Origin: CAVRZY01 sp963725415
Lineage (GTDB): Bacteria; Acidobacteriota; Terriglobia; Bryobacterales; Bryobacteraceae
Length of the DNA stretch: 21,356 nucleotides
NCBI GenBank assembly: GCA_963725415.1
Contig: CAVRZY010000100.1
Coordinates: 1 to 21,356, forward strand
Direction: 5' to 3'
Positions 7,284 through 13,988 of the stretch are shown here, piece by piece. The stretch's first letter is position 1. The number at the start of each line of letters is the position of its first letter. A program made the translations under genes and the position numbers. Under the pieces are notes generated by a model that saw nothing but the letters and a program-made list of their open reading frames with translations, had not been told where the DNA came from and did not search any database.

Positions 7284-8905
7284 GCCTGGCCACGTCCGGA
7301 AACGCCGGGCGCTTCGAGTCCGCCGTCCAGACAAACTTGAAGAGCTTCCACACGAAATTCTTGAGCGACGGGCTGCCGGCCCTGGACCAGATGGGCGGCA
7401 TCTGGTCGGAGTCCAACGGCCACGGCTACTACGGCCCTTCGCTGGTGGTTCCTTTGAGCTATCAGGCAGTCAAGACCGGCCTGGGCTTCGACCCGTTCGA
7501 GGCCAGCGCCCCGGACAGTTTTGTTTCCGAATACATGCGGGCGGGGATTTACTCGATGATGCCCCACAACGACAAGCTGGCCTATATCGACGATTGCGCC
7601 AGCGGCTACCCGGTGCAACACGCACGCTGCGCCCCGCTGCTGGCGCGGCATTATCGAGACAGCGTGGCGCGCTGGCTGAGCGACACCGCGCTACGCAAAG
7701 GCTGGCTGTTCAACTCGAACCTGCGCCTGGATGAAGTCTGGCAGCGCATGGCGTGGCTGCCCGCCGATCTCGAAGGGGCCAGCCCCGGCGAGGCGGGCTG
7801 GCCCCTGGCTTACCTGTTCCGGGGCGCCGGGCACGTCTACATGCGGAGCGCCTGGGACGACCCCAACGCGACCTGGGCTTTCTTCGGCGCCGGGCCCTCC
7901 TACGCCGGACATTCGCGCGACGACGAAGGGCACTTCCTGATCTCGAAGCGCGGCCAGCTTGTCAACCGCTCCGGGGGCCAGGGCCATAACGACAACTGCT
8001 ACTACAGCGGCGGCTCGCTGATCTACAACATCGTCACCATCTACCACCGCGAAGAGAAGATGCGGCGCGACGCCTACAACGAGAACGACGGCGGGCTGCT
8101 GCGCTACGTCTACTCGCAGCGCTTTCCGGTCGAGCGCGGCCACATTGCCGCCTACTGGCACCACGCGGATCTGGCTACTTACGCCGCTGCCGACCTCACC
8201 AAAGGCTACTGGTCCGGGAAGGCACGCGAGGTCACCCGCCAGTTCCTGTACCTGCGCGGCGAGCCGGAGTGCTTCGTCATCTTCGACCGCGTCGAGTCAA
8301 CCAGTGCCGATCTGCCCAAGGTCTGGTTCCTCCACCTGCCCAGCGAGCCCAGCGTCAGCGGCGCCATCACGGTGGATGTGCCCGACCACGTCACGCGGCA
8401 CGACGGCGACACCTGTAGCTGGCTGAGCGATCCCGCCGGCGACACCGGCGTGCTGTCCACCGGGCGCAGCCGCATCATCCTGAGGACGCTAGCGCCGCAG
8501 CCCGTGCAGATCACCAGACGCGGCGGCAAGGGCCACGAATTCTGGGGGCATCCCTACGGTCCCAAGGCACAGTACAACCACACCCTTGACAAGGATGGGA
8601 TCGAGCAGGAAGTCTACCGGCGGCCCCCGTTGTCGCCCTGGCGCCTGGAGGTCGAGCCTGCTACCCGCCAGGCGCGTGACTACTTCCTTCACCTGCTCTA
8701 CATCACTGATGAGGGTACTCTCGAGGTCGCGCCCGCCGAGCGCATCGACGAGGGCAGCCGGTTGGGCGCCACCATCACCTTGGGTGACCGAACCGTGACG
8801 ATCCTGTTCGACACCGCCGGCCCCCTCGGCGGCCACCTGAGCATCACCCGCGCCGGCGAAAGCGTCTACGATGCGGATTTGCCGGAGCAGATTGTGGCGG
8901 GGTAA
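7256..8905 (+). CDS. Heparinase II/III-like protein, C-terminal part (continues 6690-7255 across frameshifts)
   Basis: This is an open 549-codon segment forming the larger part of the second lyase-like protein. It has the end of the alpha-toroid (GGIWSESNGHGYYGPS, residues 47-61 of this segment). It then has the heparinase II/III beta domain with MRSAWDDPNATWAFFGAG, GHSRDDEGHFLISKRG (218-233) and VNRSGGQGHND. The His-rich GHS--DEGHF block takes the place of HSHGDQNTY in the first lyase. A late beta-sandwich (FDRVES, WFLHLPSEP) ends the protein. The first Met is only an internal codon; the true start is the Tat-signal ATG at 6690. It is co-transcribed with the sulfatase, so it probably acts on the same sulfated glycan. 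The family call is good and the catalytic specificity is unknown. Its sequence differs clearly from the lyase at 259-2799, so it is not a recent duplicate. Confidence 0.75.
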   Translation: MALASKLFMSLATSGNAGRFESAVQTNLKSFHTKFLSDGLPALDQMGGIWSESNGHGYYGPSLVVPLSYQAVKTGLGFDPFEASAPDSFVSEYMRAGIYSMMPHNDKLAYIDDCASGYPVQHARCAPLLARHYRDSVARWLSDTALRKGWLFNSNLRLDEVWQRMAWLPADLEGASPGEAGWPLAYLFRGAGHVYMRSAWDDPNATWAFFGAGPSYAGHSRDDEGHFLISKRGQLVNRSGGQGHNDNCYYSGGSLIYNIVTIYHREEKMRRDAYNENDGGLLRYVYSQRFPVERGHIAAYWHHADLATYAAADLTKGYWSGKAREVTRQFLYLRGEPECFVIFDRVESTSADLPKVWFLHLPSEPSVSGAITVDVPDHVTRHDGDTCSWLSDPAGDTGVLSTGRSRIILRTLAPQPVQITRRGGKGHEFWGHPYGPKAQYNHTLDKDGIEQEVYRRPPLSPWRLEVEPATRQARDYFLHLLYITDEGTLEVAPAERIDEGSRLGATITLGDRTVTILFDTAGPLGGHLSITRAGESVYDADLPEQIVAG

Positions 8906-8959
8906 CGGCCAATCTCCTACGCGGTAAGCTGGAGTTGGATCCCAACGCGATTCCGCAAG

Positions 8960-9187
8960 GTGCTCAGCCGTGCAGTCGGCGAATGGAAGAAGGAGCATTA
9001 CGCAAGGCAGTACGGCGACGGAAAGCTCACCCTGTCCCGCGCCGCTCGGCAAGCGGGCATCTCGCTTTGGGAAATGATGGACTACGTGCGCCGCCGCAAG
9101 ATCCCGGGACAGTACGACCTGGATGACTTGCGGCACGACATCGGGGCCATTCAGCGCAGAATGGGCGACAAGCCAAGAAAGGTTTAA
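8960..9187 (+). CDS. UPF0175-like small protein (putative antitoxin)
   Basis: The protein is 75 residues from a GTG start. The pattern GKLTLSRAARQAGISLWEMMDYVRRRKIPGQYDLDDLRHDI matches UPF0175 small proteins, which have a helix-turn-helix-like core, a -IP-Y- step and a C-terminal acidic helix. Many of these are encoded next to PIN-type toxin genes, but none follows here. The N-terminus is short: the frame is open back to 8906 without a better start, and the overlapping frame reads LELDPNAIP just before it. A one-base change near 8950 could therefore have split a longer protein. Start and function are uncertain. Confidence 0.5.
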   Translation: MLSRAVGEWKKEHYARQYGDGKLTLSRAARQAGISLWEMMDYVRRRKIPGQYDLDDLRHDIGAIQRRMGDKPRKV

Positions 9188-9193
9188 CCGTCC

Positions 9194-9400
9194 TTACCGC
9201 ACCACATCCTTCCTCTTTAGCCGCAGCTTCGCAGAATCCGCCCCGCTGATGATGTAGTGCCGGTCGGCGAAACGGTTCGTGAGATCGTGGGCGAGCCCCT
9301 CGGGCACAGTGAAGGAGACCTCCCGGACGGCTGCGAAACTGCCATAGAACTTGCTGAGGCCGAGCGCCTCGATCATGGGTGTGGCACTGAGATCCGCCAT
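9194..9400 (-). pseudogene. Chimeric remnant: first residues of an ABC transporter ATPase joined to unrelated sequence
   Basis: Residues 9-35 (MIEALGLSKFYGSFAAVREV then SFTVPEG) are a textbook start of an ABC-type ATPase, ending just before the expected Walker A motif. The frame then continues as LAHDLTNRFADRHYIISGAD and a basic tail to the stop, which I do not recognise and which is not ABC sequence. No Walker A, signature or Walker B is found downstream. This looks like the scar of a deletion or rearrangement that fused two gene ends. It is probably non-functional, and no good ribosome binding site is visible. Confidence 0.5.
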
Positions 9401-9600
9401 GCTCGATTCGGTCTTACAGGTCTGTTTTCTTCCAATTTACTACGAATCGTTCCGGTGTTCGCATGTGGCAGGCGGACAGCCAGCACCCCCCGAGACCCCT
9501 CGCCCTACCCCAGTTTCTTGAGCGGGGCGGTTCGGCAAGGGCAATTCGGGGACAGTCCTCCATGAGGTAGACCTCACCCGCCCAGATGAAAATGGGGAGA
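9401..9600. other. Non-coding stretch with short inverted repeats
   Basis: No plausible gene is seen. It contains the small palindrome TGAGGT-AG-ACCTCA (9563-9576) and AATTCGGGGAC (9543-9553). The latter is an exact inverted copy of GTCCCCGAATT (9691-9701) inside the tandem repeat downstream. The sequence therefore seems related to the repeat array rather than to a gene. Confidence 0.4.
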
Positions 9601-9789
9601 TTCGCGCCAGTCGCTGAATTACGCGGGTTAGTGCGGGGGGTAATTCGGGTACAGGCCACGAATTTCGCACAGGCGGCGAAATTCGCGCCAGTCCCCGAAT
9701 TACGCGGGTTGGTGCGGGGGGTAATTCGGGTACAGGCCACGAATTTCGCACAGGCGGCGAAATGCGCGCCAGTCGCCGAATTACGCGGG
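9601..9789. repeat. 81-bp tandem repeat, about 2.3 copies, built from palindromes
   Basis: Units begin at 9601, 9682 and 9763 (partial), each opening with a (T)(T/G)CGCGCCAGTC core. The period is exactly 81 bp, and copies differ at only a few bases. Each unit carries two potential hairpins. CGAATTTCGC pairs with GCGAAATTCG (9659-9668 with 9676-9685, perfect 10-bp stem, 7-nt loop). CCCGAATTAC pairs with GTAATTCGGG in the second unit (10-bp stem); the first unit has a shorter form. Because 81 is a multiple of three, both strands stay open and give 27-residue peptide repeats, but no start, ribosome site or family supports coding. The array lies just upstream of the rpsA promoter. Confidence 0.75.
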
Positions 9790-9825
9790 CGACAAAACTG
9801 GGGGAGGGCGAGCCCGAAACCCCGG

Positions 9826-9854
9826 TTGACAATGGGTAGCCGCTCGGCTAATAT
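9826..9854 (+). promoter_or_regulatory. Sigma-70-type promoter of rpsA
   Basis: TTGACA (9826-9831) and TAATAT (9849-9854) are separated by 17 bp, close to the housekeeping consensus. Transcription would start near 9861, leaving about 160 nt before the rpsA ATG. It is the best promoter seen in the window and is placed correctly for the rpsA-ihf-HIT-argD run. Confidence 0.75.
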
Positions 9855-9861
9855 TTCTAAA

Positions 9862-10023
9862 GTGCTGATCTATCAATGATTTGTGCACGACGGGCCACAG
9901 CGGCCGGACGCGCTCTCGCTTCCAGGGTTAGGGTGGATTGGTTGGCTTGCCGATGCTGGCATCGCGAGCACCTGGCGCGCAGGCTCCCATGCCTGGTAGA
10001 TCGGTGGACCCGGAGACTTGGCC
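9862..10023 (+). promoter_or_regulatory. Long rpsA 5' leader
   Basis: About 160 nt separates the predicted transcription start from the rpsA ATG. It contains short stems such as GATGC/GCATC (around 9952-9963) and GGCC/GGCC near 9895. Leaders of ribosomal protein genes are often autoregulated, and E. coli S1 represses its own mRNA. Whether that applies here is inferred only. A weak arginine-rich reading frame inside it lacks a ribosome site. Confidence 0.35.
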
Positions 10024-11217
10024 ATGGCCAGTGACCGAAACAGCTCACCGCTCAGACCCAAGACGGTGGCCAGCGAGGAAGACTACGAGCACCTGATTGA
10101 GGACTACAGTCATTTCGCGCCGCCGGCCGAGGGAGAACTCCTGGAAGGGCGGGTTCTGAAGGTCACCGACAAAGAAGTAATTGTGGATTTTGGGTACAAG
10201 TCGGAGGGCTTGGTTCCCATCGAGCAGTTCCTCCAGCCGGACGGCCAGATCCACGTGCGCCCGGGGGACACCATCGACGTGATGGTGGACCACCACGGTC
10301 CCGAACCGGAAGGCTACATCCTGCTGTCGCACGACAAGGCCAGCCGATTGCGCGCCTGGGAGAACCTCGAGAAGGCGCATCGCGAACAGCTCCTGGTTTC
10401 CGGCCGCATCCTGGGCCGCATCAAGGGAGGTCTGGCGGTGGACGTGGGTGTGAAAGCATTTATGCCCAGTTCGCAGGTGGACGTCCGGCCGGTGCACAAC
10501 CTGGATGTCTACCTCGGGCAAGACATCCCGGTGAAGATCGTGAAACTGAACCGGCGCCGCGGCAACATTGTGGTGTCGCGCAAGCTGGCCATCGAAGATG
10601 AGCAGGCGGCCCGTAAATCGGCGACCCTGGAAGCGCTTCAGGAAGGGGCCGTGGTGACCGGCGTGGTCAAGAATCTCACCGAATACGGCGCCTTTGTGGA
10701 CCTGGGTGGTATCGACGGTCTGCTGCACGTCAGCGATATGTCTTACGGGCGCGTGAACCACCCCTCGGAGGTGGTCAACGTCGGCGATGCGATTACCGTC
10801 AAGGTGCTGAAGTTCGACCGGGAGAAAGAGCGGGTTTCTCTGAGTCTAAGGGAGACGGCGCCGGACCCCTGGGAGACGGCGGGCCAACGATACCCCGTGA
10901 ACAGCCGGGTGCTGGGCCGGGTGGTCAGCGTCACCGACTACGGGGCCTTCGTGGAACTGGAGCCGGGCGTGGAAGCTCTCATCCACATCTCCGAGATGAC
11001 TTGGTCGCGCCGGATGAAGCATCCCTCCAAGGTGGTCAAGCCGGGCGACCAGGTCGAGGCCGTGGTGCTGATGGTACAGTCCAAGGAACGGCGCATTTCC
11101 CTGGGCATCAAGCAACTTGAGCCGGACCCCTGGACCACCGTGGAATCGCGTTACAGCGTCGGGCTCGGTGGTGGAAGGGCGGGTGCGCAAGCTGACCGAT
11201 TTCGGGGCCTTCATTGA
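10024..11217 (+). CDS. rpsA: 30S ribosomal protein S1, N-terminal part (domains 1-4), frameshifted
   Basis: S1 binds mRNA on the 30S subunit and helps start translation of structured messages. The ATG at 10024 has GGAG (10012-10015) eight bases upstream; a TTG at 10018 would sit too close to it. Four S1 (OB-fold) repeats follow. Two are diverged (EGRVLKVTDKEVIVDFGYKS; SGRILGRIKGGLAVDVGV). Two are canonical (TGVVKNLTEYGAFVDLGGID; LGRVVSVTDYGAFVELEPGV). Real homology ends at RYSVG. There GGG at 11161-11163 has one base too many: with two G, the frame reads SVGSVVEGRVRKLTDFGAF and continues in the segment ending at 11824. Beyond the indel this frame gives nonsense to 11217. A one-base homopolymer error is the likely cause. 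Confidence 0.88.
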   Translation: MASDRNSSPLRPKTVASEEDYEHLIEDYSHFAPPAEGELLEGRVLKVTDKEVIVDFGYKSEGLVPIEQFLQPDGQIHVRPGDTIDVMVDHHGPEPEGYILLSHDKASRLRAWENLEKAHREQLLVSGRILGRIKGGLAVDVGVKAFMPSSQVDVRPVHNLDVYLGQDIPVKIVKLNRRRGNIVVSRKLAIEDEQAARKSATLEALQEGAVVTGVVKNLTEYGAFVDLGGIDGLLHVSDMSYGRVNHPSEVVNVGDAITVKVLKFDREKERVSLSLRETAPDPWETAGQRYPVNSRVLGRVVSVTDYGAFVELEPGVEALIHISEMTWSRRMKHPSKVVKPGDQVEAVVLMVQSKERRISLGIKQLEPDPWTTVESRYSVGLGGGRAGAQADRFRGLH

Positions 11218-11824
11218 AATCGAAGAAGGCATCGACGGTCTGGTTCACGTCTCGGACATTTCCTGGACCAAGCGCATCAAGCACCCTTCGGAACTGTTGA
11301 AGAAGGGACAGCTTGTGCAGGCCGTGGTGCTGCATATCAACGCCGCCAGCCGCAGGCTTTCCCTGGGCATCAAGCAGCTTCAGCCCGACGCCTGGGAGGT
11401 GTTCTTCCGCTCCCACCAGGTGGGTGACGTGGTGCGCGGCAAGGTCTGCCGGGCGGCCAATTTCGGGGTGTTCGTCGAGCTGGCCGAGGGAGTCGAGGGA
11501 CTGTGCCATAATTCGGAGATTCCGGGCGCCTCGGACCGCCACAAGGATGAGCCGCCGCTGGAGATCGGACGGGACTACGAATTCAAGATCATCAAGATGA
11601 GCGAGGCGGAAAAGAAGATCGGCCTGAGCATCCGGGCCTTGGGCGACGATGAGGAACGCACCCGCCTGGAGGAATACCAGCGCCGGGCGGCCGCGGCCAC
11701 GCTCACCATCGAGGAAGTCATGAATCTGAAAGGGCAGGGGCGAAGTCTAGGACAGCGGGTCCATTCACTGGCCAGGTTGAACACACAAGGAGAAAACAGA
11801 TATGACGAAGGCGGAACTGATTGA
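11117..11824 (+). CDS. rpsA: 30S ribosomal protein S1, C-terminal part (domains 5-6)
   Basis: This segment is the continuation of rpsA after the one-base slip at 11161-11163; residues before the slip are out of frame. Domain 5 (VVEGRVRKLTDFGAFIEIEE, then VHVSDISWTKRIKHPSE) and domain 6 (VVRGKVCRAANFGVFVELAE, then IGLSIRAL) complete the six-repeat S1 layout typical of Gram-negative-type bacteria. The C-terminal tail after EEVMNLKGQ is basic and polar and has no recognised domain. It runs 23 bp into the following HU/IHF gene, so the last residues could also reflect a second small frame error. The true product is about 600 residues. Confidence 0.85.
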   Translation: MSRTPGPPWNRVTASGSVVEGRVRKLTDFGAFIEIEEGIDGLVHVSDISWTKRIKHPSELLKKGQLVQAVVLHINAASRRLSLGIKQLQPDAWEVFFRSHQVGDVVRGKVCRAANFGVFVELAEGVEGLCHNSEIPGASDRHKDEPPLEIGRDYEFKIIKMSEAEKKIGLSIRALGDDEERTRLEEYQRRAAAATLTIEEVMNLKGQGRSLGQRVHSLARLNTQGENRYDEGGTD

Positions 11825-12140
11825 AGAGGTCTCGCGGGTTGTGGAAATGAGCCGCAAGGACTCGGAAGTAATTGTCGAAACCATTTTTGACAGCATCGTG
11901 CGCTCGCTTCGCTCCGGGGAGAAGATCGAGATTCGCGGTTTCGGCAGCTTTCGGACGCGGCAGCGGCAACCCAGGATCGGCCGCAACCCCAAGACTGGGG
12001 CGCGGGTGGAAGTGCCGGCCAAGCGCATTCCGTTCTTCAAGCCCAGCAAGGAACTGAAGGACCTGGTGAACGGTTCGGCGGGCGAGCCGGGCCTGGCGGC
12101 TGCCGGACCGCCGGCCAGCCAAGCCTCCAGCGTACCGTAG
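11802..12140 (+). CDS. HU/IHF-family DNA-bending protein
   Basis: The 112-residue protein starts with MTKAELIEEVSRVVEMSRKD, the dimerisation helices of HU/IHF. The beta-arm follows, with GFGSFRTRQRQPRIGRNPKT carrying the Arg/Pro tip that intercalates into DNA. The core ends at about residue 92. A Pro/Ala-rich tail of about 20 residues is added. AGGAG (11790-11794) lies seven bases upstream of the ATG. The rpsA-then-ihf order matches rpsA-ihfB in proteobacteria and suggests an IHF-beta-like role, but IHF and HU cannot be separated safely here. Confidence 0.9.
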   Translation: MTKAELIEEVSRVVEMSRKDSEVIVETIFDSIVRSLRSGEKIEIRGFGSFRTRQRQPRIGRNPKTGARVEVPAKRIPFFKPSKELKDLVNGSAGEPGLAAAGPPASQASSVP

Positions 12141-12168
12141 GCTGGCCAGCGCGCTTTTGGATTCTGGA

Positions 12169-12654
12169 ATGGACTATCTCTGGAGTCCGTGGCGGTATCG
12201 CTACGTGAGCACTGCCTCGCCGGCCGACGAGTGCATTTTCTGTGTCCTGCCCGCGCAGCAAGCCGACGAGCGCAACTACGTCGTCTACCGGGGCCAGGGC
12301 AATTTCATCCTTCTGAACCTGTATCCTTACACCAGCGGCCACCTCATGATCGCTCCCTACAAGCACGTGGCCACCCTGGAGGAGACTCCCGATGAAACGC
12401 TGGCCGAGATGATGTGCCTGATCCGGCGGGCGGAAAAGCACCTGCGGGCGATTTACAAGCCCCAGGGACTCAATATCGGGATGAACATCGGGGAGTGCGC
12501 GGGCGCCGGCATCGCCGGCCACATTCACGTGCACATGCTTCCCCGCTGGCCGGCCGATGCCAACTTCATGACCACCATCGGCGAGACTCGGGTGCTGCCG
12601 GAGGACCTGGCGACCACCTACCAGAAGCTGGCCCGAGCCTTTCGGGGGTCCTGA
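12169..12654 (+). CDS. HIT family hydrolase/nucleotidyltransferase (AP4A phosphorylase-like)
   Basis: The protein has 161 residues from the ATG at 12169; a TTG at 12157 would add four residues. MDYLWSPWRYRYV is the usual opening of this HIT subgroup. A CIFC pair (C22, C25) with later His residues may bind zinc. The histidine triad HIHVH (118-122) is followed by MLPRW; the middle His attacks the nucleotide phosphate. Members hydrolyse or phosphorolyse dinucleoside polyphosphates or AMP conjugates in the cytosol. It follows the HU/IHF gene by 28 bp and is followed 14 bp later by the aminotransferase. The family is certain; the substrate is not. Confidence 0.9.
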   Translation: MDYLWSPWRYRYVSTASPADECIFCVLPAQQADERNYVVYRGQGNFILLNLYPYTSGHLMIAPYKHVATLEETPDETLAEMMCLIRRAEKHLRAIYKPQGLNIGMNIGECAGAGIAGHIHVHMLPRWPADANFMTTIGETRVLPEDLATTYQKLARAFRGS

Positions 12655-12668
12655 AGTATCATGAGGGA

Positions 12669-13565
12669 ATGAGCAGCGTTCCACCGCCTCAGCCGCTCCA
12701 ATCCGTCGCCCAGACGGTGATGGAGTTGGAGAGCCAATACCTACTTCAAAACTACAGCCGCTACCCGGTGGTTGTGCGGCGCGGCAAGGGCTGCTACGTC
12801 TACGACGTGGATGGAAAACGCTATCTTGACCTGATTGCGGGGATTGGCGTCAATGCGCTGGGACACGCGCATCCGCGCATCCTCAACGTCATTCGAGAGC
12901 AAGCCGGTCTTCTGATCCACTGTTCGAATCTCTACTACCACGAGTACCAAGGGCCGCTGGCCAGGAGGCTGGCGGAGATCAGCGGCCTCCAGCGCAGTTT
13001 CTTTTGCAACTCCGGGACGGAGGCCATGGAGGCTGCCCTCAAGATGATCCGCGCCCATGGCGCGAAAATCAGCCCGGAGAAGCATCACATCGTTTCGCTC
13101 GACAACTCCTTCCACGGGCGCACGCTAGGCGCGCTCTCGGTGACCGGCCAGGAGAAGTACCGGCGCGACTTTGAGCCCCTGCTGGCGGGGGTAAGATTCG
13201 TGCCACCGAACGATGTGGAGGCGCTCCAGCACGCGGTGAGCGATCGCACCGCGGGCATCGTCCTGGAGTGGATCCAGGGCGAGGGCGGCATCTACCCCCT
13301 CGAAGTCAAGTATGCGCGCAGAGTCCGGGAGCTGGCCGATCATCACAACGCCTTGCTGGTTTTTGATGAAATCCAGTGCGGAGTGGGCCGGCCCGGGAAG
13401 TATTTTGCGTATCAGTTGGCCGAACCGGTGGTTCTACCGGACGTCATGGTAGCCGCCAAGCCTCTGGCCTGCGGGTTGCCGTTGGGCGTGCTGGTGGCCA
13501 ACGAAAAGGCGGCGGCCACCATCGGCCCGGCATGCACGGCAGCACCTTCGGCGGGGGCGCATTAG
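12669..13565 (+). CDS. argD: ArgD-like class III aminotransferase, N-terminal part, frameshifted
   Basis: This is a PLP enzyme of the acetylornithine/succinyl-DAP aminotransferase group (arginine or lysine synthesis). From the ATG at 12669 it has the expected blocks: YDVDGKRYLDLIAGIGVNAL, GHAHPR, FFCNSGTEAMEAALK (PLP phosphate pocket), SFHGRTLGALSVTG, EWIQGEGGI, FDEIQCGVGRPGK, and AAKPLACGLPLGV, where the Lys should bind PLP. Homology stops after AATIGP. The sequence there reads CCCGGCATG where CCCGGGCATG would keep the frame, so one G is missing near 13530. The rest of the protein is at 13532-13906. ArgD is the best guess, though other omega-amino acid aminotransferases look alike. Confidence 0.8.
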   Translation: MSSVPPPQPLQSVAQTVMELESQYLLQNYSRYPVVVRRGKGCYVYDVDGKRYLDLIAGIGVNALGHAHPRILNVIREQAGLLIHCSNLYYHEYQGPLARRLAEISGLQRSFFCNSGTEAMEAALKMIRAHGAKISPEKHHIVSLDNSFHGRTLGALSVTGQEKYRRDFEPLLAGVRFVPPNDVEALQHAVSDRTAGIVLEWIQGEGGIYPLEVKYARRVRELADHHNALLVFDEIQCGVGRPGKYFAYQLAEPVVLPDVMVAAKPLACGLPLGVLVANEKAAATIGPACTAAPSAGAH

Positions 13566-13906
13566 CCTGCCGGGTGGCGCTGGAATTTCTGGACATCCTG
13601 GCGGGCTTGCTGCCCTCCATCTATCGAATCGGCGGCGAGTTGCGCATGCAGCTTTCCGAGCTGGCCCGCCACCATGGCTTCATCAAAGAGGTCCGCGGCT
13701 TCGGGTTGATGATCGGCGTCGAGCTGGACATCCCGGGCAAGCAGATCGTCACCGACGCCCTGGCAGAGGGCCTGCTGATCAACTGCACGCATGACACGGT
13801 CCTGCGCTTCCTGCCGCCCTACATCATCAACGAGCAGGACGTGGACCGCGCGGTAAAGTGCCTGGCGAAGTTGCTCAAGAAGATCAAGTATCCGCCGGCC
13901 GCATAG
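13532..13906 (+). CDS. argD: ArgD-like class III aminotransferase, C-terminal part
   Basis: This is the continuation of the aminotransferase after the missing G near 13530. It opens with MHGSTFGGGALACRVALEFL, the conserved G-H-(S/T)TFGG-PLAC segment that normally follows the PLP lysine. It continues with the small C-terminal domain (VRGFGLMIGVELD, LINCTHDTVLRFLPPYIINE). The repaired protein is about 412 residues, normal for ArgD. The ATG at 13532 is an internal codon, not a natural start. The gene converges with manC across an 82-bp gap that carries a heptad repeat. Confidence 0.8.
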   Translation: MHGSTFGGGALACRVALEFLDILAGLLPSIYRIGGELRMQLSELARHHGFIKEVRGFGLMIGVELDIPGKQIVTDALAEGLLINCTHDTVLRFLPPYIINEQDVDRAVKCLAKLLKKIKYPPAA

Positions 13907-13920
13907 ACGGCCTGAGGCTG

Positions 13921-13984
13921 GTAGCTTGTACAGAGCCGCGGCAGCGCAGGATGCTCTACAGGCTACAGGCTACGAGCTACAAGC
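13921..13984. repeat. 7-bp-period intergenic repeat between argD-like gene and manC
   Basis: Successive heptamers CTCTACA, GGCTACA, GGCTACG and AGCTACA (13954-13981) form a degenerate 7-bp tandem repeat. GTAGCTTGTA (13921-13930) is an inverted version of TACGAGCTAC (13971-13980) with one mismatch, so the region can fold into a hairpin between the convergent genes. It may serve as a bidirectional transcript end, but no U-tract is present. Confidence 0.55.
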
Positions 13985-13988
13985 GCCC

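Noticed and set aside
9601..9789. Possible CRISPR array
   Set aside because: Units are contiguous and similar along their full 81 bp, with no distinct spacers and no cas genes.
9440..9879. Repeated 27-residue peptides on both strands over the tandem array
   Set aside because: They follow only from the 81-bp period being a multiple of three; no start signal or family support.
9877..10035. Arginine-rich upstream reading frame in the rpsA leader
   Set aside because: No ribosome binding site, and composition looks like translated non-coding DNA.
12113..12158. Terminator after the HU/IHF gene
   Set aside because: GGCCAGCC and GGCTGGCC can pair, but the loop is 19 nt and the T-run is eight or more bases beyond the stem.
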